The notes: generated by a model not told the origin, from the letters alone. A stretch of DNA of 64,000 nucleotides from Pseudomonas sp. Leaf58 (GCF_003627215.1 NZ_CP032677.1:1679501-1743500), one strand, 5' to 3'. Positions 27,489 through 39,388 are shown, counted from the stretch's first letter. Program-made: numbers and translations.

Positions 27489-27920
27489 ATGTTGATCACC
27501 CCACATTTCACGCTCAATGAGATGACCGTTTCCCAGCTCGCCGCCAGGGAAGGGCTCGATAACACCCCGCTTGCCGAAGCCAGGGCCAACCTGCAGCTGT
27601 TGTGTTGCGCCCTCGAACAGGTGCGTGCACTGTTTGGCGAGCCAATCATCGTCAGCAGCGGCTATCGCAGCGCGAGGGTCAACCAGCTGATCGGTGGTGC
27701 CCCGAACAGCCAGCATCTACATGGCCTGGCGGCAGATTTCACGGTGATGGAAGTCAGCCCGCGGGAAACCATGCGCCGGATCACCGAAAGTACCGTGCCC
27801 TTTGACCAACTCATCCTGGAGTTTGACAGCTGGGTGCATCTGTCGGTGACGCGTGGCACGCCGCGGCGGCAGGTGTTGACCATCCGTAAAGGCACCGGCT
27901 ACCTGCCGGGGTTGCAATGA
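27489..27920 (+). CDS. M15A-type peptidase (phage-endolysin-like)
   Basis: A 143-residue protein of the Peptidase_M15_3 family, related to phage endolysins and VanX/VanY-type zinc peptidases. Likely zinc ligands lie in the motif NSQHLHGLAADF (H-x6-D pattern) and in WVHLSVTRG (second His). SSGYRSARVN is the conserved substrate-binding segment. There is no signal peptide, so export is unclear, as for holin-dependent endolysins. ATG 27489 was chosen because family similarity starts there (MLITPHFTLNEM). The neighbours are not phage genes. Confidence 0.83.
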   Translation: MLITPHFTLNEMTVSQLAAREGLDNTPLAEARANLQLLCCALEQVRALFGEPIIVSSGYRSARVNQLIGGAPNSQHLHGLAADFTVMEVSPRETMRRITESTVPFDQLILEFDSWVHLSVTRGTPRRQVLTIRKGTGYLPGLQ

Positions 27921-27926
27921 ACCGCA

Positions 27927-27956
27927 TTGACGGCGGCAAGGGGATATTCGTATGCT
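27927..27956 (+). promoter_or_regulatory. sigma70 promoter of the SOS gene
   Basis: TTGACG (27927-27932), 18-nt spacer, TATGCT (27951-27956). The LexA box overlaps the -10 and start point, the usual arrangement for repression. Confidence 0.6.
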
Positions 27957-27970
27957 GTATATAAATACAG
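27955..27970 (+). promoter_or_regulatory. LexA box
   Basis: CTGTATATAAATACAG, a perfect CTG-N10-CAG SOS box with an AT-rich spacer and flanking TG/TA matching the extended consensus. It lies 15 nt before the start of the next gene. Confidence 0.93.
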
Positions 27971-27985
27971 TATCAGGGTGAAGCC

Positions 27986-28294
27986 ATGCTCAACGTCGAG
28001 CAACTCAAGTACAGCGTCAACCGCATGCCCGTAGCGCGGGTGGCCGACGCCGTTCTGGAACTGCGCCTCGAAGGCCTGGTGACCGATGATCGCACGCCGT
28101 TCGGCAAAGTCCACTTCAATACCTGCTTCGCCGAGATCGAGGCCTTGTTCCAGCGTGCTGGCTACCACCGCGGGCTGGATGTAGTGGGTTACCAGGGGTT
28201 GTTGTATGCGCTTTACGACCCAGGCCGCTGGGAACCCGTGCAGGTACTGCGCTGGCTGAAGGAACGCAGCGAGGCGATGGCCCGGGCTGGTTGA
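27986..28294 (+). CDS. SOS-controlled hypothetical protein
   Basis: A 102-residue protein that I do not recognise. It is soluble, with no signal peptide, membrane segment or Cys-rich motif. The N-terminal third (LKYSVNRMPVARVADAVLEL) and the end (PVQVLRWLKERSEAM) are predicted helical; the middle has a Tyr/Gly-rich stretch (RAGYHRGLDVVGYQGLLYAL). A strong LexA box sits 15 nt upstream and a ribosome site (AGGGTGAAG) just before the ATG. The next gene (pseudouridine synthase) starts 30 nt after its stop and could be co-transcribed. A DNA-damage role is inferred from the box alone. Confidence 0.85.
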   Translation: MLNVEQLKYSVNRMPVARVADAVLELRLEGLVTDDRTPFGKVHFNTCFAEIEALFQRAGYHRGLDVVGYQGLLYALYDPGRWEPVQVLRWLKERSEAMARAG

Positions 28295-28324
28295 GGCCGC
28301 GGGCTTGGGGGATAATGCGCGGCC

Positions 28325-29230
28325 ATGAATGCTTCGAGCCTTGCCATGACCCCGCCATTCGACCCCGCCCACCAGCAAGCCAGCACGGTGTGCCTACCGC
28401 CCGGTAACTGGGCGACGGTGCTTGACTGCCTGTGTGATCATTTCACGGCCATCGACCGGGTTCAGTGGCTCGACCGCTTCGCCCGTGGCCGGGTGCTGGA
28501 CGCCGAGGGGCGGGCGGTAGCGGCCGAGCTGGCCTATAAGCGCGGTATGCGTCTGCATTACTTCCGCGAAGTGCCGAACGAGCGGCCGATTCCGGTGCAG
28601 GAGGCGGTGCTGCATGTGGATGAGCACCTGGTGGTGGCCGACAAACCGCACTTCCTGCCGGTGACACCGACCGGTGAATATGTCGAGCAGACGTTGCTAC
28701 GCCGCCTGATCCGCCGCCTGGGCAACCCGCACTTGGTGCCGTTGCACCGTATCGACCGGCATACCGCTGGGCTCGTGCTGTTTTCCGCCAACCCCCAGAG
28801 CCGCAGTGCCTACCAGCGGCTATTCCCTGAACGGCGCATCGACAAGCGCTACCAGGCCATCGCCGCAGCCATGGCTCAGCATGATTTTCCACTGGTGCAC
28901 AAAAGCCGCCTGGTGCATGGCGAACCGTTTTTCCGCATGCACGAAGTAGAGGGGGAGGCTAACAGCGAAACCTTGGCCGACGTACTGGAGAAGAATGGCG
29001 AGCTGTGGCGTTATGGCTTGTCGCCAGTGACCGGCAAGACCCATCAGTTGCGCGTGCACATGGCGGCATTGGGGGCGGGGATCAGCAACGATCCGTTCTA
29101 TCCGCAATTGCTCAACGAACAGGACGATTACCAGCGGCCGCTGAAATTGCTGGCGCACAGCCTGCGTTTCGAGGACCCATTGAGTGGGGAGGAACGCTAC
29201 TTCGAGAGCCGCTTGCGTCTGGATTGGTAA
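28325..29230 (+). CDS. RluA-family RNA pseudouridine synthase
   Basis: A 301-residue pseudouridine synthase. The catalytic Asp motif is PLHRIDRHTAGLVLFS (D in HRID); the other conserved parts are DKRYQAI and GKTHQLRVHMAALG. N-terminal residues 1-95 are not a classical S4 domain but are shared by a subgroup of RluA-like proteins. The substrate RNA cannot be assigned from sequence; tRNA and 23S rRNA are both possible. Confidence 0.88.
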   Translation: MNASSLAMTPPFDPAHQQASTVCLPPGNWATVLDCLCDHFTAIDRVQWLDRFARGRVLDAEGRAVAAELAYKRGMRLHYFREVPNERPIPVQEAVLHVDEHLVVADKPHFLPVTPTGEYVEQTLLRRLIRRLGNPHLVPLHRIDRHTAGLVLFSANPQSRSAYQRLFPERRIDKRYQAIAAAMAQHDFPLVHKSRLVHGEPFFRMHEVEGEANSETLADVLEKNGELWRYGLSPVTGKTHQLRVHMAALGAGISNDPFYPQLLNEQDDYQRPLKLLAHSLRFEDPLSGEERYFESRLRLDW

Positions 29231-29335
29231 TGCAGCTAATCAGCGTGGCAGCGGCCTTGCGTCAGCGAAAGGGCCGCAAGGCGGCCCCAGGTTTCAGCTG
29301 GGGCTGCTGCGCAGCCCTGTGGGGGCTGTGAGGCC

Positions 29336-30901
29336 TTAGCGGTTGAACCGCTCCACCAGCGAGTACTGGCTACCCGCGGTGCTGGTCAGCGCTTCGCTGA
29401 GTAGTGCCGAGTGTTGGGCCTGTTCGGCGGTTTGGTCGGCCAGTTCGGCGATGGTGCTGATATTGCGGCTGATCTCATCGGCCACTGCGGTTTGCTCTTC
29501 GGTCGCCGCAGCGATCTGGGTGGCCATGTCGGTGATGTTGGCCACTGCTTCGCTAATCCCCACCAGAGCTTCGTCGGCCTGCATTACCCGGTCGACGCCT
29601 TCTTGCGCCTGGCGGTGGCCGGTTTCCATGGTCAGCACGGCATTGCTGGCCGTTTGTTGCAGCTTGGCGATCAGGCTGTGGATTTGCCCGGTGGACTCGG
29701 CGGTGCGTTGGGCCAACTGGCGTACTTCATCGGCCACCACGGCAAAGCCGCGGCCCATTTCACCGGCACGCGCCGCTTCGATGGCCGCGTTCAGCGCCAG
29801 CAGGTTGGTCTGGTCGGCGATACCCTTGATCACATCGACCACGCCACCAATCTCGTCGCTGTCCTTGGCCAGCTGCGTGACTGTTTGGCCAGTCTCACCC
29901 ACAGCCGCCGAAAGGCGCTCGATGGCCTCGCGGGTTTCCCCGGCAATCTGCCGGCCCTGGCTGGTCAAACGGTTAGCTTCCTGGGTGGCATCGGCGGTAC
30001 GCTGCACGTGGTTGGCCACTTCCTGGGTGGTGGCGGCCATCTGGTTGACCGCGGCGGCGACCTGCTCGGTCTCTACCCGCTGGCGTTCCAGCCCCGAAGA
30101 GCTCTGGTGCGCCAAGGCGTCGGACTGGCGCGCCTGCTCGCTGAGGTTTTCGGCGCTGTCCTGCAAGCGCGTCAGGCAGGTTTTCATGCGCGCATCCTGG
30201 CTGAGCATGGCCATTTCCAGGCGCGCCTGCACACCACGGCTGTCGGTGAACATCTGCGCGATCAGCGGGTCGGAGGTGGTCTGTTCGGCCAGGCGCAGCA
30301 GGCGTTTCAAGCCGCGCTGCTGCCAGCCTAGGCCAAGCAGGCCCAGCGGTACGGAAAGCCCAGCGGCCAGGGCGAAGCCCCAGGAGTGGCCCAGCCAGTT
30401 GCCGATCAGGAAGCCCACTTGGCTGATCAGGATGAACGGCAGCCAGTCCTGCAGCACTGGCAGCCACTTGTCCCGGCGCGGTACCGGCGGTTTGCCCTGG
30501 TTGATGCGCTGGTACAACGCCTCGGCGCGGCGGATCTGTTCGGCGGTGGGTTTGACCCGCACCGATTCGAAGCCGACGACCTGGTTTTTGTCGAAGATCG
30601 GCGTGACATAGGCGTTGACCCAGTAGTGGTCGCCAGACTTGCAGCGGTTCTTGACGATGCCCATCCAGGGTTCGCCCTGCTTGAGGGTTTGCCACATGTG
30701 GGCGAACACCGCAGACGGCACGTCGGGGTGGCGCACCAGGTTGTGCGGCGCACCGGTCAGCTCTTCACGGGTGAACCCACTGATTTCGATGAAAGCATCG
30801 TTGCAATAAGTGATCACACCTTTGGCGTTGGTGGTGGAGATCAACCGCTGCTGGGCAGGGAAAGTCCGTTCTCTCTGGGTAATCGGCTGGTTATTACGCA
30901 T
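29336..30901 (-). CDS. aer: Aer-type energy-taxis receptor (PAS-MCP)
   Basis: A 521-residue chemoreceptor for aerotaxis/energy taxis. An N-terminal PAS domain (about residues 20-115, typically FAD-binding in Aer) carries the Aer-type motif [21 protein letters not shown] hydrophobic hairpin (about 145-190) anchors it to the inner membrane without a periplasmic sensor. A HAMP-like region is followed by the signalling domain with [23 protein letters not shown] 30901 follows a FliA-type promoter. Position next to acnA matches aer of P. aeruginosa and aer-2 (PP_2111) of P. putida. No CheR-binding pentapeptide is seen at the end. Confidence 0.92.
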   Translation of the reverse strand: MRNNQPITQRERTFPAQQRLISTTNAKGVITYCNDAFIEISGFTREELTGAPHNLVRHPDVPSAVFAHMWQTLKQGEPWMGIVKNRCKSGDHYWVNAYVTPIFDKNQVVGFESVRVKPTAEQIRRAEALYQRINQGKPPVPRRDKWLPVLQDWLPFILISQVGFLIGNWLGHSWGFALAAGLSVPLGLLGLGWQQRGLKRLLRLAEQTTSDPLIAQMFTDSRGVQARLEMAMLSQDARMKTCLTRLQDSAENLSEQARQSDALAHQSSSGLERQRVETEQVAAAVNQMAATTQEVANHVQRTADATQEANRLTSQGRQIAGETREAIERLSAAVGETGQTVTQLAKDSDEIGGVVDVIKGIADQTNLLALNAAIEAARAGEMGRGFAVVADEVRQLAQRTAESTGQIHSLIAKLQQTASNAVLTMETGHRQAQEGVDRVMQADEALVGISEAVANITDMATQIAAATEEQTAVADEISRNISTIAELADQTAEQAQHSALLSEALTSTAGSQYSLVERFNR

Positions 30902-30931
30902 GGGTTGATAGTCCGCAGGGCTTTCGAGAGG

Positions 30932-30957
30932 TATCGGCAAGCCGCTGGTTTTGTTGA
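30932..30957 (-). promoter_or_regulatory. FliA (sigma28) promoter of aer
   Basis: On the minus strand TCAAC (30957-30953), 14 nt, GCCGATA (30938-30932), matching the flagellar consensus TCAAG-N14-GCCGATA except for one base. It lies 30 nt before the aer start. Confidence 0.78.
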
Positions 30958-31142
30958 ATGAATATTTAATGCGCCTGATCTATGGCAATGAGCCATTACT
31001 TGATTTGGGCTAGCCAGAGGGCACGTTCGAACCTGTTGTCGTCATTTTTGCGTTTTTACTGCTGTTAAATGACGGATAAGTCGGATGATGACTGATTGGG
31101 TGGCTAAGGGCCAGCGCTGGGTGTGGGAGGTGTAATACGATG

Positions 31143-31170
31143 GGCGGCGCTCGGTCTCAACAGCGCCGCC
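31143..31170 (-). terminator. GC-rich hairpin downstream of acnA
   Basis: Perfect 9-bp arms GGCGGCGCT (31143-31151) and AGCGCCGCC (31162-31170) with a 10-nt loop, 25 nt after the acnA stop. There is no U-tract, so it may slow transcription or protect the mRNA 3' end rather than terminate. Confidence 0.5.
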
Positions 31171-31194
31171 AATCTCCAGCCAGGCCGATCAGCC

Positions 31195-33936
<2,742 letters not shown>

Positions 33937-34160
33937 TGCCAACTCCTTCTGCGCCGGTGCTCGGCAACGACTCAAGGGTTGCCGGTGGCACCGCTGTGTA
34001 TCGGCCCGTACGGCACGGACCTGGCTGAAAGGTCAGGTTAGACCGCTTTGCGCCACCTGACCCTTTTCTGGACCGGCGGGGCGTGTCGCAGGTTCCCATC
34101 TTCCTTTATCATCGCCGCCCTGCCGGCGCCTGTGGCGCGCCAGCCGTAGTGGAGTGAGAA

Positions 34161-35225
34161 ATGAATACCCTGTTCATGCATTGCCGGCCCGGTTTCGAGG
34201 GTGAGGTGTGCGCCGAAATCAGCGAACATGCCGCCCGCCTGGGCGTTGCCGGCTATGCCAAAGGCAAGCCGCACAGTGCCAGCGCCGAGTTTGTCTGCAG
34301 CGAGGAGGGCGGTGCCGAGCGCTTGATGGGGGAACTGCGCTTCAATCAGCTGATTTTCCCGCGGCAATGGGCCCGTGGCGACTATGTCGAGCTGCCGGAA
34401 AGCGACCGTATCAGCGTGTTGTTGGCGCACCTGGCCGACTTCCCGGTGTTTGGCAGCCTGTGGCTGGAAGTGCTGGATAGCAACGAAGGCAAGGAACTGT
34501 CCACGTTCTGTCGCAAATTCGAGGTGCCGTTGCGCAAGGCCTTGGAAAAGGCCGGTCGCTTGGTCGAAGACGCCAGCCGGCCGCGCTTGCTGCTCACCTT
34601 CATCAGTGGCCGGCGGGTTTTCGCTGGCGTTGCCGCAGGCAACAACAGCGCGTTGTGGCCCATGGGCATCCCGCGGCTGAAATTCCCCCGCGAGGCCCCC
34701 AGCCGTTCGACCCTCAAGCTGGAAGAGGCCTGGCACCAGTTCATCCCGCGCGAGCAGTGGGAGCAGCGCCTGGGCGATGACATGACCGGTGTTGACCTGG
34801 GGGCATCGCCGGGTGGCTGGACCTACCAGTTGGTGCGTCGGGGCATGCTGGTAACGGCCATCGACAACGGGCCGATGGCCGAAAGCCTGATGGATACTGG
34901 GTTGGTCCAACACCTGATGGCCGATGGTTTTACCTGGCAGCCGAAGCAGCCGGTGGACTGGATGGTGTGCGATATCGTCGAGAAGCCGGCGCGTACTACC
35001 TCGCTGATCGAAACCTGGCTGGGTGAGGGGTTGTGCCGTGAGGCGGTGGTCAACCTCAAGCTGCCTATGAAGCAGCGTTATGCCGAAGTACGCCGGCTGC
35101 TCGACCGCATGGAGGCGACGTTCAAGGCGCGGAAGATCAAGGTGTCGATTGCTTGCAAGCAGCTGTACCACGATCGTGAGGAAGTGACTTGCCACCTGCG
35201 GCGGATGGACTTGAAGCCGCGTTGA
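34161..35225 (+). CDS. rlmM: RlmM, 23S rRNA 2'-O-ribose methyltransferase (Cm2498)
   Basis: A 354-residue SAM enzyme methylating C2498 of 23S rRNA. An N-terminal THUMP-like domain (MNTLFMHCRPGFEGEVCAEI) precedes the Rossmann domain with the SAM motif TGVDLGASPGGWTYQLVRRG (about residues 215-234). The K-D-K-E tetrad of 2'-O-methyltransferases is represented by WMVCDIVEKP, VNLKLPMKQR and the final CKQLYHDREEVTCHL. Length matches the family. Divergent from acnA. Confidence 0.96.
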   Translation: MNTLFMHCRPGFEGEVCAEISEHAARLGVAGYAKGKPHSASAEFVCSEEGGAERLMGELRFNQLIFPRQWARGDYVELPESDRISVLLAHLADFPVFGSLWLEVLDSNEGKELSTFCRKFEVPLRKALEKAGRLVEDASRPRLLLTFISGRRVFAGVAAGNNSALWPMGIPRLKFPREAPSRSTLKLEEAWHQFIPREQWEQRLGDDMTGVDLGASPGGWTYQLVRRGMLVTAIDNGPMAESLMDTGLVQHLMADGFTWQPKQPVDWMVCDIVEKPARTTSLIETWLGEGLCREAVVNLKLPMKQRYAEVRRLLDRMEATFKARKIKVSIACKQLYHDREEVTCHLRRMDLKPR

Positions 35226-35290
35226 GTTTTAGGCGCAGGGCTTGGATTTTGTGGGGCTTGGCTTAAGTTTCTGGTTGGTGTTGAGTTCGA

Positions 35291-35528
35291 GCGCCGCCCG
35301 TGCGGCGCTTCGCGGGGCAAGCCCGCTCCCACATCTGTTTCCGGCCAATTATTCCTGTGCCAAACGGGTTGCAGCCTTGGTGCATCGCTGAAGATTGATT
35401 AAAAGCAGCCGCGCCCCCTCGATATCGAATGGAACAAACAAGGCGGACAGAGGTGACCCCACAGGAGTGACTGGCCGCAAACAGATGTGGGAGCGGGCTT
35501 GCCCCGCGAAGCGCCGCGCGGGCGGCGC
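35291..35528. repeat. long-spacer REPIN (two 50-bp inverted arms)
   Basis: Arms at 35291-35340 and 35479-35528 are inverted repeats with one mismatch. They contain GCGGGGCAAGCCCGC and extend into a GCGCCGC block. The 138-bp spacer is unusually long for a REPIN and shows no gene. With its flanks it fills the 402-bp gap between rlmM and tusA. Confidence 0.85.
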
Positions 35529-35627
35529 ACGATCGCAATGCACACACAAACCTGAAGGCATGCGTCCGAGGCCCCTTGGACCGCGTCGCGCTATGCGCGA
35601 CAATGACGATCATTTGCGGAGCCCCCC

Positions 35628-35870
35628 ATGACCGATTTCACCCCCGACGCCATCCTCGATGCCACCGGCCTGAACTGCCCGGAACCGGTGATGATGCTGC
35701 ACCAGCACGTGCGTAACCTGGCCGCTGGCGGCCTGCTCAAGGTCATCGCCACCGACCCCTCGACCCGCCGCGACATCCCCAAGTTCTGCAATTTCCTCGG
35801 CCACGAACTGCTGCAACAGCAGGAAGACGCCGGCACTTTCTTGTACTGGATCCGCAAGAAAGCCGACTGA
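35628..35870 (+). CDS. tusA: TusA sulfur carrier protein
   Basis: An 80-residue SirA/TusA protein carrying sulfur as a persulfide for mnm5s2U tRNA modification. The catalytic Cys lies in the family motif [17 protein letters not shown], followed by [15 protein letters not shown]. Length and fold match E. coli TusA (81 residues). RBS GGAG is close to the start. It is monocistronic between the REPIN and pdxB. Confidence 0.95.
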   Translation: MTDFTPDAILDATGLNCPEPVMMLHQHVRNLAAGGLLKVIATDPSTRRDIPKFCNFLGHELLQQQEDAGTFLYWIRKKAD

Positions 35871-35930
35871 AGCGCTCTGGAACAGGCCCGGCGTTGCGCC
35901 TACACTGCGTTCCCCAGACAGGAGAGCGCC

Positions 35931-37073
35931 ATGCTGATAGTTGCCGACGAGAACATCCCGCTACTCGATGCCTTCTTCCAAGGTTTCGGTGAAATCCGCC
36001 GTTACCCGGGCCGAAGCCTCGATGCCGCCAGCGTCAAGGACGCCGACATACTGCTGGTGCGCTCGGTAACCAAGGTCGACCGCCAGTTGCTCGACGGCAG
36101 CCGCGTGCGCTTTGTCGGCACCTGCACCATCGGCACCGACCACCTGGACCTGGGCTACTTTGCCGAAGCCGGTATCCACTGGAGCAGCGCACCGGGCTGT
36201 AATGCCCGCGGCGTGGTGGATTACGTGCTAGGCAGCCTGCTGACCCTGGCCGAACTGGATGGCGTGGCACTGCCCGAGCGCGTGTATGGCGTGGTAGGCG
36301 CGGGTGAGGTCGGCGGCCGCCTGGTGCGGGTGCTGCGCGGGCTGGGTTGGAAGGTGCTGGTGTGTGACCCGCTGCGCCAGGCCGTCGAGGGTGGCGACTA
36401 CGTCAGCCTCGATACCCTCCTGCAACAGTGCGATGTGATCAGCCTGCATACCCCCTTGCAGCGCGGCGGCGCGCACCCGACCTGGCACCTGATGGGCCAG
36501 GCACAACTGGCCCAACTGCGCCCAGGCGCCTGGCTGCTCAACGCCAGCCGTGGCCCGGTGGTGGACAACGCCGCCCTGCGCGAACTGCTGCTGGAGCGTG
36601 AGGACGTGCATGCAGTGCTGGATGTATGGGAGGGCGAGCCTCAGGTTGACCTGCAACTGGCTGACCTTTGCACATTGGCTTCGCCGCACATCGCCGGCTA
36701 CAGCCTGGACGGCCGCCAGCGTGGCACGGCGCAGATCTACCAAGCGTTGTGCCGCTTCCTGGGTGTGGGTGAACAGGTGCAGTTGGCCGACCTGCTGCCC
36801 CGGCCGCCGCTGGCGCAGATCGAACTGGATGCCAGCAGCGACCCGGCCTGGGCCTTGGCCACCTTGTGCCGCGCCGTTTACGACCCGCGTCGTGACGATG
36901 CCGACTTCCGCCGCAGCCTCAGTGATGACCCGCTTTTGCAGCGGGCGGCGTTCGACCAGTTGCGCAAGCAGTACCCGCCACGGCGCGAGATCGAAGGGTT
37001 GGCAGTGCGCTTGCGTGGCGAGTCGCCGCAGTTGGCGCAGTTGGTGAGTGCCTTGGGTGGGGTACTGGTCTGA
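35931..37073 (+). CDS. pdxB: erythronate-4-phosphate dehydrogenase
   Basis: A 380-residue D-isomer-specific 2-hydroxyacid dehydrogenase in the pathway to pyridoxal phosphate. NAD-binding motif [20 protein letters not shown] (about residues 119-138). Catalytic residues lie in ASRGPVVDN (Arg), EPQVD (Glu) and [12 protein letters not shown] (His). The C-terminal dimerisation domain specific to PdxB (about 290-380) is present, which separates it from SerA-type enzymes. An AGGAGAG site precedes the ATG. Confidence 0.96.
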   Translation: MLIVADENIPLLDAFFQGFGEIRRYPGRSLDAASVKDADILLVRSVTKVDRQLLDGSRVRFVGTCTIGTDHLDLGYFAEAGIHWSSAPGCNARGVVDYVLGSLLTLAELDGVALPERVYGVVGAGEVGGRLVRVLRGLGWKVLVCDPLRQAVEGGDYVSLDTLLQQCDVISLHTPLQRGGAHPTWHLMGQAQLAQLRPGAWLLNASRGPVVDNAALRELLLEREDVHAVLDVWEGEPQVDLQLADLCTLASPHIAGYSLDGRQRGTAQIYQALCRFLGVGEQVQLADLLPRPPLAQIELDASSDPAWALATLCRAVYDPRRDDADFRRSLSDDPLLQRAAFDQLRKQYPPRREIEGLAVRLRGESPQLAQLVSALGGVLV

Positions 37074-37088
37074 CAGCTTTCAGGCAAA

Positions 37089-37114
37089 TAAAAACCCGGC
37101 GCTAGCGCCGGGTT
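37089..37114 (+). terminator. pdxB terminator
   Basis: AAACCCGGCGC/GCGCCGGGTT arms around TA, starting 16 nt after the pdxB stop. The A-run on the left also makes it suitable for the convergent small gene. Confidence 0.75.
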
Positions 37115-37130
37115 GCAAGGTATTCGCCGA

Positions 37131-37310
37131 TCACCCTTTGCCTTTGCGTACGCGCTCGGCCCGGCTTTCTTCCAGGGCCTTGCAGGCCTGCTGGATCATC
37201 TGCTCGGTGATCGGTACTTCGTGCCCCTGGGCATCGATAAGCGAACCGCACACCTGCGCTGGCGGGGTGGTTCGGGGCTTTTGGTGGTCGCTGCCATGCT
37301 GCAAGCTCAT
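37131..37310 (-). CDS. small conserved protein, PA1571-type
   Basis: A 59-residue hydrophilic protein. The conserved-looking part is PPAQVCGSLIDAQGHEVPIT followed by a helix (EQMIQQACKALEESRAERVR) and a basic end. I recall it as a member of the small PA1571 family found in pseudomonads, but this is from memory and uncertain. The start (ATG 37310) was chosen because family-like sequence begins there; the open frame runs 31 codons further. Function unknown. Confidence 0.65.
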   Translation of the reverse strand: MSLQHGSDHQKPRTTPPAQVCGSLIDAQGHEVPITEQMIQQACKALEESRAERVRKGKG

Positions 37311-37522
37311 GTAGTGCCTCCTCATCAGGTTAAAACACAGGGTACCCCTGCGCCATGACCGGCCTGTGACCGTTGCTGCGCTGTCACGGCAGGGATAGTC
37401 CAACAGAAACGTCGGTAAAGCTCCATAGCCTGGTTAGAACGATAGGCTATAGCAAGCTGCAAGGGTTCCCCGGGCCGGGATGAGTGATAGGCTGCGCTTT
37501 CCCCGCCATTGTGGTCAGCGCC

Positions 37523-39280
37523 ATGCCCGAATCGGTTTCCCCACGTCAACGCCGCGCCTTGCGCCTGGGTTGGCAGTTCGTTCGTCCGTACCGTCGCCAG
37601 GTGCTGCTGGCCTTGCTTGCGCTGGTGGTGACCGCCGCCATTACCCTGTCCATGGGCCAGGGCATTCGCCTGCTGGTGGACCAAGGCTTCATGACCCGCT
37701 CCGCACACCAGCTCAACCAAACCATTGGCTTGTTCCTGTTGTTGGTACTGGCCCTGGCAGTGGGCACCTTTAGCCGTTTCTATCTGGTGTCGTGGATTGG
37801 CGAGCGCTGCGTGGCCGATATCCGCCGCGCGGTGTTCGACCACCTGATCGGCCTGCACCCAGGTTTTTTTGAAGACAACCGCAGTTCCGAAATCCAGTCG
37901 CGGCTGACCGCCGACACCACGTTGCTGCAATCGGTAATCGGCTCATCGCTATCGATGTTCTTACGCAACGCGCTGATGGTCATCGGCGGGGTGGTGCTGC
38001 TGTTCATCACCAACCCCAAGCTCACCAGCATCGTGGTGGTAGCCCTGCCACTGGTGCTGGCGCCGATCCTGCTGTTCGGCCGCCGGGTGCGCAGCCTGTC
38101 GCGGCAGAGCCAGGACCGGGTGGCAGATGTGGGCAGCTACGTAGCCGAGACCCTCGGGCAGATCAAGACGGTGCAAGCCTACAACCACCAGGCGCATGAC
38201 CGCGAGCTGTTCGCTGGTACGGTCGAGGCGGCGTTCGCCGTGGCCCGGCAGCGTATCGCCCAGCGCGCCTGGCTGATCACCCTGGTGATCGTGCTGGTGT
38301 TGGGGGCGGTGGGGGTGATGCTGTGGGTCGGCGGCATGGACGTGATCGCCGGGCGTATTTCTGCGGGCGAGCTGGCCGCTTTCGTGTTCTACAGCCTGAT
38401 CGTCGGCAGTGCCTTCGGCACCCTCAGCGAAGTGATCGGCGAGCTGCAACGCGCAGCGGGCGCTGCCGAGCGCATTGCCGAACTGTTGGCGGCGCGCAGT
38501 GCCATTTTGCCGCCCCCGGTGGCGCAGGCGCTGCCGCGGGCCAGCGGGCGCATCGAGCTGCAACAGCTGGTGTTCGCCTATCCGTCACGCCCTTCGGTGG
38601 CGGCTGTCGACGGCCTGAGCCTGACCATTGAACCGGGGCAGACCGTGGCCTTGGTAGGCCCATCGGGGGCGGGCAAGTCGACCTTGTTCGATTTGTTGCT
38701 GCGCTTTTATGACCCCCAGCAAGGGCGCATTCTGCTCGATGGCCAGGTGATTACTCATTTCGACCCTGCGCAACTGCGCCAGCAGTTCGCCCTGGTAGCG
38801 CAAAACCCCTCGCTGTTCCGCGGCACGGTCGAGGCTAACATCCGCTATGGTCGGCCCGAGGCGACCTTGGCCGAGGTCGAGGCCGCGGCCCGTGGTGCCC
38901 ATGCCGATGCGTTCATCCGGCAACTGCCCGAGGGCTACCAGACACCGCTGGGCGAGGGCGGCATCGGCCTGTCCGGCGGGCAGCGGCAACGCCTGGCCAT
39001 TGCCCGGGCGTTGCTGGTCGATGCGCCGATCCTGTTGCTGGACGAGGCCACCAGCGCCCTCGACGCGCAAAGTGAACACCTGATTCAGCAGGCGCTGCCC
39101 AGCCTGATGGCCGGGCGCACCACCCTAGTGATCGCCCATCGTCTGGCTACCGTGCAGCATGCCGACCGTATCGCGGTCATCGACAAGGGCCGCTTGGTGG
39201 CGGTGGGTACGCACCGCCAATTGATCGAGGAGAGCCCGCTGTATGCGCGCTTGGCGGCTTTGCAGTTCAGCAACGGCTAG
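37523..39280 (+). CDS. MsbA/BmrA-like ABC exporter (fused permease-ATPase)
   Basis: A 585-residue half-transporter that should work as a homodimer in the inner membrane. Six transmembrane helices (about residues 20-320) are followed by an ATPase domain: Walker A GPSGAGKST, Q-loop FALVAQNP, signature LSGGQRQRLAIARALL, Walker B ILLLDEATSALDAQ, and H-loop LVIAHRL. The substrate cannot be read from sequence. It is not the essential MsbA, which is usually next to lpxK. No membrane-fusion partner is adjacent. Start ATG 37523 (MPESVSPRQRRAL) rather than 13 codons upstream. Confidence 0.85.
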   Translation: MPESVSPRQRRALRLGWQFVRPYRRQVLLALLALVVTAAITLSMGQGIRLLVDQGFMTRSAHQLNQTIGLFLLLVLALAVGTFSRFYLVSWIGERCVADIRRAVFDHLIGLHPGFFEDNRSSEIQSRLTADTTLLQSVIGSSLSMFLRNALMVIGGVVLLFITNPKLTSIVVVALPLVLAPILLFGRRVRSLSRQSQDRVADVGSYVAETLGQIKTVQAYNHQAHDRELFAGTVEAAFAVARQRIAQRAWLITLVIVLVLGAVGVMLWVGGMDVIAGRISAGELAAFVFYSLIVGSAFGTLSEVIGELQRAAGAAERIAELLAARSAILPPPVAQALPRASGRIELQQLVFAYPSRPSVAAVDGLSLTIEPGQTVALVGPSGAGKSTLFDLLLRFYDPQQGRILLDGQVITHFDPAQLRQQFALVAQNPSLFRGTVEANIRYGRPEATLAEVEAAARGAHADAFIRQLPEGYQTPLGEGGIGLSGGQRQRLAIARALLVDAPILLLDEATSALDAQSEHLIQQALPSLMAGRTTLVIAHRLATVQHADRIAVIDKGRLVAVGTHRQLIEESPLYARLAALQFSNG

Positions 39281-39357
39281 CGCGTCGTGGCTCTGTAACA
39301 TTTCTGTAGTAATTGCCTGAGAGTATCTAGCTCAACTGTTGCGTAAGTGCTCGACCT

Positions 39358-39388
39358 AGCTGCCATTGCTTGATGGCAGCTTTTTTTT
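39358..39388 (+). terminator. strong intrinsic terminator after the ABC exporter
   Basis: AGCTGCCAT-TGCTTG-ATGGCAGCT followed by eight T. Perfect 9-bp stem, 78 nt after the ABC stop codon. The long 3' region could hold a small RNA. Confidence 0.93.

Noticed and set aside
29343..30611. 422-codon open frame antisense to aer
   Set aside because: Low-complexity Ser/Ala/Arg composition, opposite a well-supported chemoreceptor gene.
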